DNA of 64,000 bases from Gymnogyps californianus. Taxonomy: Eukaryota > Chordata > Aves > Accipitriformes > Cathartidae. Below, one piece after another: positions 36,701 to 48,394 of this stretch (position 1 is its first letter; the number at the start of each line of letters is the position of its first letter). The stretch spans positions 96,660,914-96,724,913 of the forward strand of contig NC_059471.1 of NCBI RefSeq assembly GCF_018139145.2, written 5' to 3'. The notes below the pieces were generated by a model. That model was given only the letters and a program-made list of their open reading frames with translations. It searched no databases and had not been told where the DNA came from. Made by a program: the position numbers and the translations under genes.

Positions 36701-39525
36701 TTTTTAGAACTCTTTTTAACAAATTTTGTTAGGTAAACTTTATCGCTGAACTAGTATTCCCAGTTACTTAATGTTTTTATGGAATCATTAACAAGGTAAA
36801 AAAGGCATACAGGTCTGTAAAATACTAGTACTTTTTAAAATATACTATGCACAAAAAGCTATCTTAAACAGTGTGAAGTTGAGTACTCAAAAGGCCGATG
36901 GGGCCAGACTGAAGGACCCTTGTGCAACCTGAAGTCCATCTTCCTTTACATGTGCACACACCATGATAACAGTCTTCAGTTACTGTTCAAAACCTAACTT
37001 TTTTTTCTTGTACAGGTCTATCCCATTCAGTGCACAAGATTATTAGCTGTTTGTTCAAGGAGCAAAATGATATTTCAATTTACTCTGCCATTCACCACAT
37101 GGCCATAGACTTTCCTGCTGTATCCTATTTAAAACCATCTTTGCGAGATGGAGCAAACTTCTTCACGGGCTTATCACCACCATATGTATACTGTGAAAAT
37201 GATTTCCATAATATTTACAAGCACCATCTCCCTATGAAAACAGGAACAAGAGTTATCTTTATTTCACACCTGGGGAATTGAGGTGTAAAGAGAGTAAGGA
37301 TTGGATTACTGTGGTCATCCGATTTAAGCTATAGCAAAGAAAACGAGAAACAGTGCCAGGTGACCTTAACAGGCTGAGCTGTGAACTGCAATGGTTCAGC
37401 AGCTGCTTCAGAATCACCTGAGCCATCCCCACAGCAAGACCCTCCAATGGCTCTTGGCTAGGGGCAATCATCTCTGAGTAACTTGTCTCCAGCCAGGAGT
37501 CAGAGACCTTCAAAATGCAGCTATCACTGATCTCACTGAAGGAAAAGACTGCTCAGCACTGCCAACAATCAAGCACAGTCAGATGTTCCGAAAATGGCAT
37601 AAATGAGTAGGGAAACCAGCTTTTCAACAGTGGTGAGGGACTTGATGGAGGATGCCTCGCAGACCTCTGTGATAGAGGCAGGAATAGAGTCCCTGGGCAG
37701 CACTCAGTTGTCCTTCCCTTAAGTCATTCTTTCTTTGCAAACTTCTCTCATTCACAACACATCTTTTCAGAGTCTATAGCTGTCAAATTTCATGCATCCC
37801 CATGCAAATCCACCTGAAGTAGTGAGTGGAGGAAGGAAGCCCTGTGGAATAAATATTATGTGAACATGTAATTAGATCATCTATCATGGCCATATAATCA
37901 GAATTACAGTGAGCTAAGACAGCATTGCCAAAATTAATTCTGACTTTGGATAATTTTTTAGCACCTATCTTATTATTTTACTACCTTATTATTCAATGTA
38001 TTTTTATTCAGTATATTTTTAAAGCCCTAGGAAAAAAATGTAGAACAAATATTCATAGGAAAGTGGCCTGACCACAGCATAGAACAGTTGGATCCACACT
38101 ACAGCCTCTATCGTTTGTACTAATGGAGGAAGTAACCACAGCAGTAAGATGCTCTCTTCCATGTAAGCCATCATTTTGACAGTGGGTCAGCTACAAAAGA
38201 CATCTAGGAAGAGATGGTAGGCCATGCTCAAAATCTTTGTCTCTTCACAGCAGAGCAGTGTACTTGAGCTGCACACAACTTTTAACCCATTTCCTCAGCC
38301 TTGATGTCTTCTGCTTTTACACCCTTTGTTTTTTTCCTTACAAGAGTTGTTCTTCATTCATACTTAAGCTTCCAAGCACTGGCCCTCATCACTATTCATG
38401 CTCTCCCACTGTCTCCAGTTCCTCATTCCGTTCCAGTCTCCAGTCCATCAGGTTTCCAAATCCCAGTACTCATTCCCATCTTGGGACTTCTTGCTTAAAT
38501 TCCCTATTTTCTTGCCCAAGTGGCCACCCTTCATCTCCCCAGTTCATCTCATTTCCCCTGCTTCTTCCCCATCTCAGGTCTTTGTCCTGGACTTCTCTCC
38601 TCAGGGCCCTTGTCTCAGTGTTCTTACACAGATGAAGTCCAGCCCCAGCATACTCGGTCCCCATCGGGACCATTCTTTCCCCACTTTGTACTTCACAGTC
38701 CGTCTTATGTGTCCACCACATAAAAGTCAGGATTTTTCTGGCAAAGCTATAAGATTATCTTAAAGAGGTTCTTTGATCTCAGTTTTAATAGCCAGGGTCT
38801 GCACTACTAGGTACAGCAGGTTATTTCCATGTTTAGGTATACTTGTCAAGAGCAAAGTAAAAGGACATTGCCTCATCTGCAAGTTTCAAATCCCTATCTC
38901 ACAGTACAGGCAAAACAGCACTAAAACTATGGAAAACAATCACAGATAGCTGAACATATTTCAGCTGACAATTTAAATCCTCCCCCTTCTTACCTTCAAC
39001 AAAATGTACCCAAGGCAGAGATGTGACATGGACAATTTATGTGGTGTGGTGGAGTCATGCCCTAAAGGAGAGCAGGCTCCTGTAAGCAGAGATATTGTCC
39101 ATCTATGCCTCTTTCCATCCTTCACCTCCCAGCATGATCAATTCCGCTCCATGCCCTCCAGCACAGACAAGGAATGAAGCTGGCACATTAGCCAGGGTCA
39201 GGTGTAGACCTTCAGTACAGTTACGCAGCTCAGGAGTTTTGTCTTGTACATCTGGTTCCATCAACCAGACTGAAGTGAACTGCAGCGATGAGCCTTGAAG
39301 TGCAGTTGAACAATGCAGCGTTCAGAGGCATGGCTATTAGAGAGTGACGGATAAATGTAGTACAGTAGCCATAAAAAAAAAAAAAAAAAGGCACTTCTTA
39401 TAGTTTCCCTTTTCCTGGTCCTAGAGCACAGATCTGTCCTGTCCCTCCCACCAGACCGCTCGCTCCCCAGCTCCACCTTTCCCAGCAGAGTGTTTCTGAA
39501 TGGCTGGCAGGGCAAAGTGAGCTGG

Positions 39526-39597
39526 GCATGGCGGGGGAGAGCCCACACTGTCTAGATGCTTCACACCGTACCTCTTGATAAGCATGGCGGGGGAGAG
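39526..39597. repeat. 16-base direct repeat, 56 bases apart
   Basis: An identical 16-base block (gcatggcgggggagag) occurs at 39526-39541 and 39582-39597 in a locally GC-rich patch. Confidence 0.9.
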
Positions 39598-41685
39598 GAG
39601 AGAATCTTCCCAAATACCAAAATGGAAACTCAGAGCTGTACAGTGATCTTCTGCTTCCTGATTTGCAGGATCAAACCAAGAGAGGTGATTACAACTAAAT
39701 CCTAGATGATGTCTGTAAGTGAAAAAGGATGTTTCCTAGATGAATTTTACAGTTCTTATTTACAGCACCACTTAAAGCAGGCTTTTATTATTTATTACAA
39801 TTTTTATTGTATTTTGCAATCATTTTGTATTACGTGTTTTTTTGCAAAATGCAGCTATTTTACAGTTTTTAATGTACTGAAAAGCTAACTTAAAAGTTTA
39901 CATTAATTAAATTATTTGGGTATAATTACACTTTATTCTTTTTAAAAGAACTCTTAATCCACTTGACAAAAAAAATCTTTTTGTTTTAAAAAACAAAGAG
40001 ACAGAGCCAAAATATGCAAGATATTGTGCTGGCATTCCACTTTTAAAAAATAAAAGCTAAGTGTATTTTTCTAACAAAGCTTTCACAAATTATTCCTACT
40101 TTAATTAAATCCCTCTTTGCTGGAAACTAACAAAATGCCATTAAGAGCACAAGACAGTTGTTATCTTTCAGTCTTTTTGCTTTTTGTATAATACAATATT
40201 ACCTAAGTTTCAGCAATCCTTGCTGCGTTATCCACCTCTCCTTTAAAGAAAATACTCTGTAACCATAGCAATACTTTCCCACCCTGGTATTATTTCCCGC
40301 TGGCTTGTTCTAGGCTTTTGCACATAGCAACCACAGCAATCCTTGGTCCAAACTGTCAACTTCTTCTTGGCAACTCTTAGCAAAATTAGCGTATCTGTAA
40401 ACTACCAAGTATGTGGCTTTACATTTTCAAAACAAGATTAATACATATGTTCTGAATAAATTGAGTATTTAAAATCATAACACTACTGCGTATGATATTC
40501 TAATACCACAAATACTAGATGTTGATATTCTAGATGCTGTCTTCTAAGTTTTATCATTTTCTACAGAGCAACGCATCAGTCCCTCCTTAAATAAAAAGCA
40601 ATAAGCAGCTTTGTAACATCTCACTATTATTCACTGAACTCACAACAAAAAGTTAGGTTTATGCTTCAAAGCTACCCCATTTTTAAGTGAAGTCTTGTAG
40701 AGGAACACCAGCTATACCATCTACAGTCGACCAGTTGGATTCAGGTTCACAAACACAGCACCAATTCTGCAAGGCCTGAGACATATGCTTTAATTTTGAC
40801 ATCTAAGCACTCACATAGCCCACAGAAGTCACAGTACACACCAAAGGATTTGACGACTGTGCTACAGAGGGCTGATCTTAGTCATGTGCATAACTTTTTA
40901 ACATTACACACGTAAGCAGCCATACTAGCTTGACTTACATGTGTAGTTATTTGCAGAGGACGTGCATCAGGAGTACAGCAAGTCCAAATCAAATGGCCCC
41001 AGATTCCTTATATTATTTCACTACTCTTCATCATGTAATGCCATTAAGTTTCTCAAGTCTGAGTTGACTATCAATGCTCTTCTTGATCACTACTTTACTG
41101 TAGAATGTATAACTGAAAAGAAATTTTTTTTTTCCAAAAAAGTAAAAGCACATGACTGCACAAGGTCCTAAAAAAATCACTTAAAACTAACCGAATTTGA
41201 TTTTGTTGAACACCTTTTAATAGTATTTTAACTTGTTGCATAATAATCACAACAAAAGCACTAGTATATTTCAAGATTTATCTGAATTTTGCTACTAATT
41301 GAGTTAGTTTTCATAAGCTGAATAGTAAGGTACAGCCAGCAAATTGTGGTAAAGCAGAACAAAGTACGTTTGGGGGCAACAGTGATTTAATATGCTAGTG
41401 TATTACTGTGCACCCTCTCCTCACACATTCTCATCCCACTGGTCAATAGGGCTTTTGCCATTGACTTCTGTGTCAAAATTTTATCCCCGCTCTTTATTAG
41501 TTCATATGAATCACCCAGCGATATTCTCTTAGTATGTTCTCTGTAGTGGTAGTTCCAGAAGAGGAATTAGATACTCAGGACAACTACATTTACAAATCAC
41601 CTACTGAGAGAGTCATTACCATTGAAGAAAAAACATTTTGTCTCAGTCACAATGATAGAAACAACCAGAGGAAGCTGGATAGGTA

Positions 41686-41838
41686 TCATATATATATATA
41701 TATACATAGATATATATAGGTGTATATATGTATACACACCCCCCCATATATTTTTTATATATATATATACACACACACATCCCATATATTTTTATATATG
41801 CACACACACCTATATATAAAACATATGGGATATATATC
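41686..41838. repeat. Compound TA/CA microsatellite
   Basis: Alternating AT blocks, CACACA blocks and short interruptions over about 150 bases. Translations read Tyr-Ile repeats, which explains the open frames there. Likely highly variable in length between individuals. Confidence 0.9.
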
Positions 41839-42207
41839 AAACAAATATTCAAATGGCCTAATACATTTGTGAGCACTGGCAAAAAATAAAAAAGAAAGGT
41901 TACTCACTAAGCCAATATCAGCTACCTAGCTTTTTTTTGAGTCTGAAATGCTACAAAAGAAAACAATGGTGAAAAATAATTTTTGTAGAACAATTATTCC
42001 AGGAAGGAGAGGGAAGACTACAAATCACCTTTCCATGCCTACTGTTTTAAATGTTGTTGGGTTAAAGCATATTCTAATTTATGGACGCATCACCTATCCA
42101 TACACATGCAATTCCTGTACAACTATGAGCCAGTTAGGGCTACACACTAGAGGAATATACCCTAGCCAGATGAGCCAATATAGGAATATAGGATCACATT
42201 CCTGATT

Positions 42208-42223
42208 GGGGGGGGGGGGGGGG
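42208..42223. repeat. G16 homopolymer
   Basis: Sixteen G on the plus strand, read directly. Confidence 0.95.
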
Positions 42224-44377
42224 AGGAATCTTTACATCATTGTTGCTTTTTTGTTTTTAAAAAAAGGAGTTAGGTCTTTATGCATACAGAAAATAAAACA
42301 AGAGTCTAGACTTGGAAATGGAAAGGAAATAAAGTGATATAATGACTTTTATGATAACATCTACAAAAAAAAGACAAAAGGAAATTATACTTTGTTATTT
42401 TGGTACTCTGTCTAGCAGAGACATATATTTATGAGTAATATTCATAAAATTTACTTAGGCTTTCTTTTTAAAGAAAAAGGTGAAAATTTGAAATTAGTGT
42501 TTTCTATGATTTAGCTATGATCACTAAAAGATTAGCAGAAATACAGAAACAAAATGGTAATTTTGTCCCCAGAGAGCCTCAAAATTAAGACTGTTATAAC
42601 TAGCAGAGTAGACAAGTGCCCTATCACTGTACAGTAAAATAATACTTTGTACTTTATCAGCTGTTATGCTCAATTTGTGGGAGGATTTCCAGACAGAATC
42701 CTTCAGCTGAGGATCACAAATTATAAGTGACAAAGTAGACAACTTCATTTTCTTTTTCCATAAATGAAGAAGGTAATAGATTTATTAAATTCTAATTAAA
42801 ATCATGTTTTTTTAACATGTTGATCAAATGCATCATGAAAACCAAACATTACTTGCTTTGTTTAGTTTTATGAGGATACAGTGGGAAACGCCATTCTCTC
42901 CCATCAAGGATTTTCTGAATGTATCGACTTCATTGGTCTATTAACAACAAATGCAATTACATTTTATTCTAAAATAATCAAATATACTCTTCTTTGCTAT
43001 AAAAACTATTTTGTTTTGAATGTACACATTTTGGCTAAGTTTTCTCATATCCTAAAGACACTATTTTCTAGAAGTCACCATCATCATTTAGAAAAGTGTG
43101 GCATTTTGTTGACTCTTCATTTGATTTACAGAGAGACTTAAGGGGAATGGAGCCACTGAGATTAATTTTAAATTTTGAAATTATAACTCAAACCACAAGG
43201 CTAAGGAAAATACACTTTTTTAATATATTATTTCCTACACACTTATGAAGGATTTACATTATTTTTAAATAATAACATTTGGCCAAGGTGCTCTTCCCCC
43301 AGCCACAAGAAATAACTTCGAAAACTTTTGCAGGAATTAAAAAAAGTCAATACTTTCCCACTGTAAAGTCAGGTGAAAACAATGTATCTTTTAATTTTGT
43401 TTCTCTTTATGATAGTTCAGGTTGACATGAGTTTTGCAAGACTTCAGAAATTTTGTTAATATTTTAGGTACACCTTGTGCCTCTTCTATAGGTAGGTCCT
43501 TAACTACACTCTTATTCCTTGCATGAAGTTTTCCTTTCTTGTTCTTCATTCATGTGTTTTAGAGACCTTTAATATTTATCCCTTCTTTTAAGGGGATAAC
43601 TGCCCAGAAGTCTATCTTTTGGAAGACGTGAAAGTCTTATCTTCAATCTTTTTGGGTTTTTTTTTTTTTTTTAAACTAGCAAATAGTGTCTTACTTTTAA
43701 TTGTAAAGGTCTCATTACAGTGACCTTTCAGACACAATTTAAATGCTTCCCCATAAATTAAGAATGAGTATTGTTTTAATGCCAGTCTACTTAAAGGATG
43801 TTTTTTCCTTTTATGGTTTTCTGAAGTCTCAGAACTCTCTTTCAGAAAATCTGCTGTAACTGGATCTCATACAGGGACAGCAAATGATCCAATAACCACT
43901 GGAAAAAATAAAGAAGTGCTAAAGGAATCAAAATGAGAGTGAGCTCTGTGACAGATAGCAGGTATTTGGGGAAATTAGAGAATATTCTTTGCTTATAAAT
44001 CCATTACTTCCAAAAAAATTCCTTTGTATTGCATTCTTACTGGAAACGTGTGAACCAAACACACAAATAAGTCAGCTTTGAAACTTGCAACCCTGAATCT
44101 CAGCAGAAGGAAGATACAGCCCTGTTTGGGACATACATATTAACCATTGTGGATGCAGTGTTCCTATTAGAATGTATTATCACACAGTATCCAAGTTTAT
44201 CAATCCTGGCCTCAATTCAAACATGCAGTTAGATGCCTTACTAAGTGCTTCACTAAACTGCGCCTTTAATGCTATTTAAAACTAACTTAATATAGAAAAG
44301 AGCTATAGATTAACTGACACATCTATTGCCTTTTTTGTTTCAATCACTTCTATTTAAGCACATTGGTCTCTGAGGAA

Positions 44378-44391
44378 GGGGGGGGGGGGGG
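44378..44391. repeat. G14 homopolymer
   Basis: Fourteen G on the plus strand, followed by CGGGC. Confidence 0.95.
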
Positions 44392-45452
44392 CGGGCAGAA
44401 ATCCCAGTAAGTTGTGTTTGACCTGAAATTGCAAATTCAGACACTAGACCATTCCAGACCTCAGGCTGTCTGATTCTTCCAGTCTCACATAATCTATTCA
44501 ATAGTTAAGTCTCACTCCCTATTACTCCTTAATTGTGTCTTTTATTGAATTCCTCATGGCAAATCATCTAAAACTGGCTTTGAATGACCATGTGGCTCCT
44601 GGAGTTGATTTGGAAATCCAGAAAACAAGACATGCACCACCATTTGAGCAGCTGGCCACAAAATGACAGCTTCATGCAGGAACTCTGTGGTATAGACAGC
44701 AGTGCCAGAATTCAGCTCTCTCTGATACCATCTGATGTCTTAGCCATGAGACCCTCCTCTGTCCTTGTCCAATGCCTTATGTCATTCACACTTTCCCACT
44801 CTTGTGACAAGAAGAAATTTAGAGATGAGATGTTCCCAAAGTACAGCACACGCACCATTAGTGGGATGCTGGCTACTTCAAAATGATAAATGAAGGCTGC
44901 CCGCACAGCCCAGCACCTCCTTTGAAGTACTTGGGAAGCTTGTATGAAGCCAGGAACTGCTGCCACACTGCTGGCTCACTGCAAGGGTACAAAAAAGGAA
45001 ACCCCCTACCTCTAGGGATTTTCTAAGGGAGGGCACTAAACATATGCTAAGTCCAGAGGCGGCTATTGCCCAGAAGAGGGGAGTTGCAGATAGAGGCAGC
45101 TGGCAGGAACCCCTGGGATGAGAAGGTTGCGTAGGGCAGTCAAATGTCTGCTACAGCTTTGTGCAAGCAAACCATCTCAGGAATATCTGTGATCATCTCA
45201 TCCACTGCATATCCCTGATTCATCCCATAAACACCATTGTTTCATCACAGGTGTGTTTCTTCTGGAAAAAAAAAACCCAATATTTACCATTTATTAGAAG
45301 ATTTTGCACCAAAACATACATCTAAGGAAGCAGAATTAAGGTAACACATGCAACCTCGATTTCAGCACATTTCCCAGTTCTGGTGACCTGGCTTTGCCCC
45401 CTTACCATGTCTTTTAAAGTGCATTGTGTACACGCAAAGTTTCTTCAACTTT

Positions 45453-45476
45453 GGGGGGGGGGGGGGGGGGGGGGGG
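45453..45476. repeat. G24 homopolymer
   Basis: Twenty-four G on the plus strand, then AGGGG. Jointly the longest G run in the window. Confidence 0.95.
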
Positions 45477-47374
45477 AGGGGATCAAACCAGGCAGTCAAA
45501 TTCCTTTTTTGTGGCAACCTATTGATACTTGCACACCTGAGAGACAGAGTAAGAGCATTAACACTCAGCTCTGTTGCTTGAGTCAATCAAGAAACCAAAA
45601 CAAGTGTGTGGGTATCATCTTTTGCAGTGCCCCAGACTAGGAGAGAAAGAGGAACCCAAGAATCTTGTGTTCCAGGCAGTGTACTGGAAAGCAGCAGCAT
45701 TCAACAGCTAATGACCTCGCCCTGCCTGTCCCTCACCTACTGCCATCTCGTCCTCATTACCAGACTGTCTTAATGTTTCCCTTTCTTGTGTTCACAGCAA
45801 GTCTTGCCCTATTTCTTGCCTGTTTTGCCGCTTCTACTGGACACGTGAATCAGAACTGCAGCCAACCTTCACTCACCCATCTTCCTCTGCTGCATGGGGC
45901 TTAGGAGCCTGCCAGGGGCATGGACAAGCATGAGAGGGTCTACCTTATCCATGCATCCCATTCTCCCATTGAAATCAATAGGACATGCTGGTGCATTTAA
46001 GATTAGACATGCTAATACATAGTAGTATGCAAAATACACTCTCATACCCAGTCTTTCTTCAACCTCATGTTTTCTACCTTTAAAGAGGCTTAGCTCCCTT
46101 TATTTTTACCCTATTTTCTGCCCCTCTCTGCCAATCAGAAGACACTTTCACAATCAAATAATTCCATATTCCCCAACATACAGATTGGGGGTTTTTTTGA
46201 GGCAGAACAAAAGAAATAACTTCTTCCAAGTGGTGCACAGTGCAGTTCTGGAGTCAGGGCATTTAGGCCTACAACTGAAAAAAGAAAATGACTTCACATC
46301 CCAACTGAAGAGAGGACATGGAACAAAACGTAATGCAAGAATGACACAGCTGAAAACAAAACAAAGACATGCCATTTTTCCTAACAATGCAGATGTTAAG
46401 ATATTGAAAATATTTTTAGCATATACTAGGGAACACAAAAAAGAAAAAACCTATTGGGAATAGCAGTCCAGATCTACATTGTTCCCCTATTTTTCATGAC
46501 ATATACAATAGTGTGATTCCTCCCCTTCTATGAATTTAAACACTTAGCTCTGAAACAAACTCTTCATTTTTCCAGAAAAATATCAACATGTTCACTATTT
46601 TTAAATATATTCTACAGAATTTTACCTGAAGCAACCCATTCAACTCTCTGCAGGTGATTTTCTGCTTTCAGAGGCCTTAATAGCCTGTAGATGGACATCA
46701 CCTCAGTCACAACCATGTCTGAGCTTTCACATCCCCACTCCATTTTTAGTTTCGAGTTCTAGTATGCTGCACACTTAAGTGTCAAAAACTCAAAGTAACG
46801 TAACTCAAAGCGCACATCTTATTTTGAAGTCAATTTAACACTGCAGGAGTTGATCATGTATGCTCGCTCCATTGTTCGTTATCATCCTTTTCCACAGCCC
46901 TCTCCTCTAGAAATAGAGTTTATCTATAGCTGGGCAATCTACACATGCTTCAGCTGAGAAAGGTAAATGTTCCTTTTCATTTGCATGTGACCGAGCCTTC
47001 TGCATACACACCAATAAACTATACAGTAAAAGAGGAAGACCCACTACACCATGACAGTACTGCTGCAGTCCCAAGCCATACCAGATTGTAAGACCTTGTG
47101 CCTTGCTTAGTGTCACTCTGGGCCATCTTGGCTGAACATGCCCTGAACGATGGACCCCTGCTGTGCATTTGTCTTTGTCCCTTCCCAGCTCACAATGACA
47201 AGATCAGTTTCTTGCTTTGCAACTCTGCTCCCTTTCCCCAAAGGGCTACACACGCACATGCAGCATGTGGAGGTGTTCTGAATTCCCCCACCCATCCAAA
47301 AAATGGTTTGCTAGGGCAAGCAACTTGATATCCCAGGGGGACAGATAAGGAAGTCCCAGTATTCCCACTATAAC

Positions 47375-48393
47375 TTTTTTTTTTTTGTGGTTTGAGTTGG
47401 AAGGGACCTTACAGATCATCTAGTTCCCACCTCCCTGCCATGGGCAGGGAGGGACATCTTCCACTAGACCAGGTTGCTCAAAGCCCCATCCAACCTGGCC
47501 TTGAACACTTCCAGGGAGGGGGCATCCACAACCTCTCTGGGCAACCTGTTCCAGTGCCTCACCACCCTCACAGTGAAGAATTTCTTCCTTACATCTAATC
47601 TAAATCTGCCCTCCTTCAGTTTAAAGCCATTACCCCTTGTCCTATCACTACATGCCCTTGTAAAAAGTCCCTCTCCAGCTTTCTTGTAGGCCCCCTTCAG
47701 GTACTGGAAGGCCACAATAAGGTCTCCCCGGAGCCTTCTCCAGGCTGAACAACCCCAACTCTCTCAGCCTGTCTTCGTAGGAGAGGTTCTCCAGCCCTCT
47801 GATCATCTTTGTGGCCCTCCTCTGGACTCTCTCAACAGGTCCATGTCCTTCTTTTGTTGGGGGCCCCAGAGCTGAATGCAGTACTCCAGGTGGGGTCTCA
47901 CGAGAGCGGAGTAGAGGGAAAGAATCACCTCCCTTGACCTGCTGGCCACACTTCTTTTGATGCAGCCCAGGATGCAACTGGCTTTCTGGGCTGCAAGTGC
48001 ACATTGCTGGGTCATATTCAGTTTTTCATCCACTAATACGCCCAAGTCCTCCTCCGCAGGGCTGCTCTCAATCCACTCATTGCCCAGCCTGTATTTGTGC
48101 TTGAGATTGCCCTGACCCATGTGCAGGACCTTGTGCTTGGCCTTGTTGAACTTCATGAGGTTCGCATGGGCCCACCTCTCAAGCCTGTCAAGGTCCCTCT
48201 GGATGGCATCCCTTCCCTCCAGCATGTCAACCGCACCACACAGCTTGGTGTCGTCGGCAAACTTGCTGAGGGTGCACTCAATCCCACTGTCCAAGTCGCT
48301 GACAAAGATGTTAAACAGCGCCAGTCCCAATACCAACCCCTGAGGAACACCACTCGTCACTGGTCTCCACTCAGACATCGAGCTGTTGACGAC
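47375..48393 (-). mobile_element. CR1 LINE, 5'-truncated, best preserved copy
   Basis: About 1 kb of CR1 on the minus strand. From 48378 leftwards it encodes the second half of the reverse transcriptase: the SGVPQG motif, [13 protein letters not shown], the catalytic FADD box (YxDD-type), the thumb-like segment with [13 protein letters not shown], and [12 protein letters not shown], in a 191-codon uninterrupted frame ending near 47803. Frame shifts near 47815 and 47735 separate this from the rest ([18 protein letters not shown], then RTRGNG and HWNRLPREV). The element is therefore truncated at the 5' end near 48393 and inactive. At its 3' end the expected ATTCTATG octamers are replaced by A12 on the minus strand (T12 at 47375-47386). 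Confidence 0.95.
47803..48378 (-). pseudogene. CR1 reverse-transcriptase fragment
   Basis: A 191-codon open stretch inside the CR1 copy. It starts just before the SGVPQG motif (RT motif 4 region) and includes the FADD catalytic aspartates, but lacks the endonuclease and the N-terminal half of the RT. It ends in out-of-frame residues after a frameshift near 47815. It cannot make a working enzyme. The intact frame implies a fairly recent insertion compared with the other copies in this window. Confidence 0.85.
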
Positions 48394-48394
48394 T

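Larger units (their letters stand above)
33760..47370. other. Noncoding stretch with microsatellites
   Basis: AT-rich sequence holding a near-duplicate 16-base pair at 39526 and 39582, poly-A runs near 35265 and 39373, a compound TA/CA microsatellite at 41686-41838, and G16, G14 and G24 runs at 42208, 44378 and 45453. Pyrimidine-rich sequence at 38.2-38.7 kb gives a long plus-strand frame of low-complexity Ser, Pro and Leu that I do not accept as a gene. Confidence 0.45.

Noticed and set aside
38237..38763. Long plus-strand frames near 38.5 kb
   Set aside because: Pyrimidine-rich sequence yields Ser, Pro, Leu and His repeats, several frames are open at once and there are no splice borders.
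41534..41882. Tyr-Ile-rich frames over the TA/CA repeat
   Set aside because: Translation of a microsatellite, not a gene.
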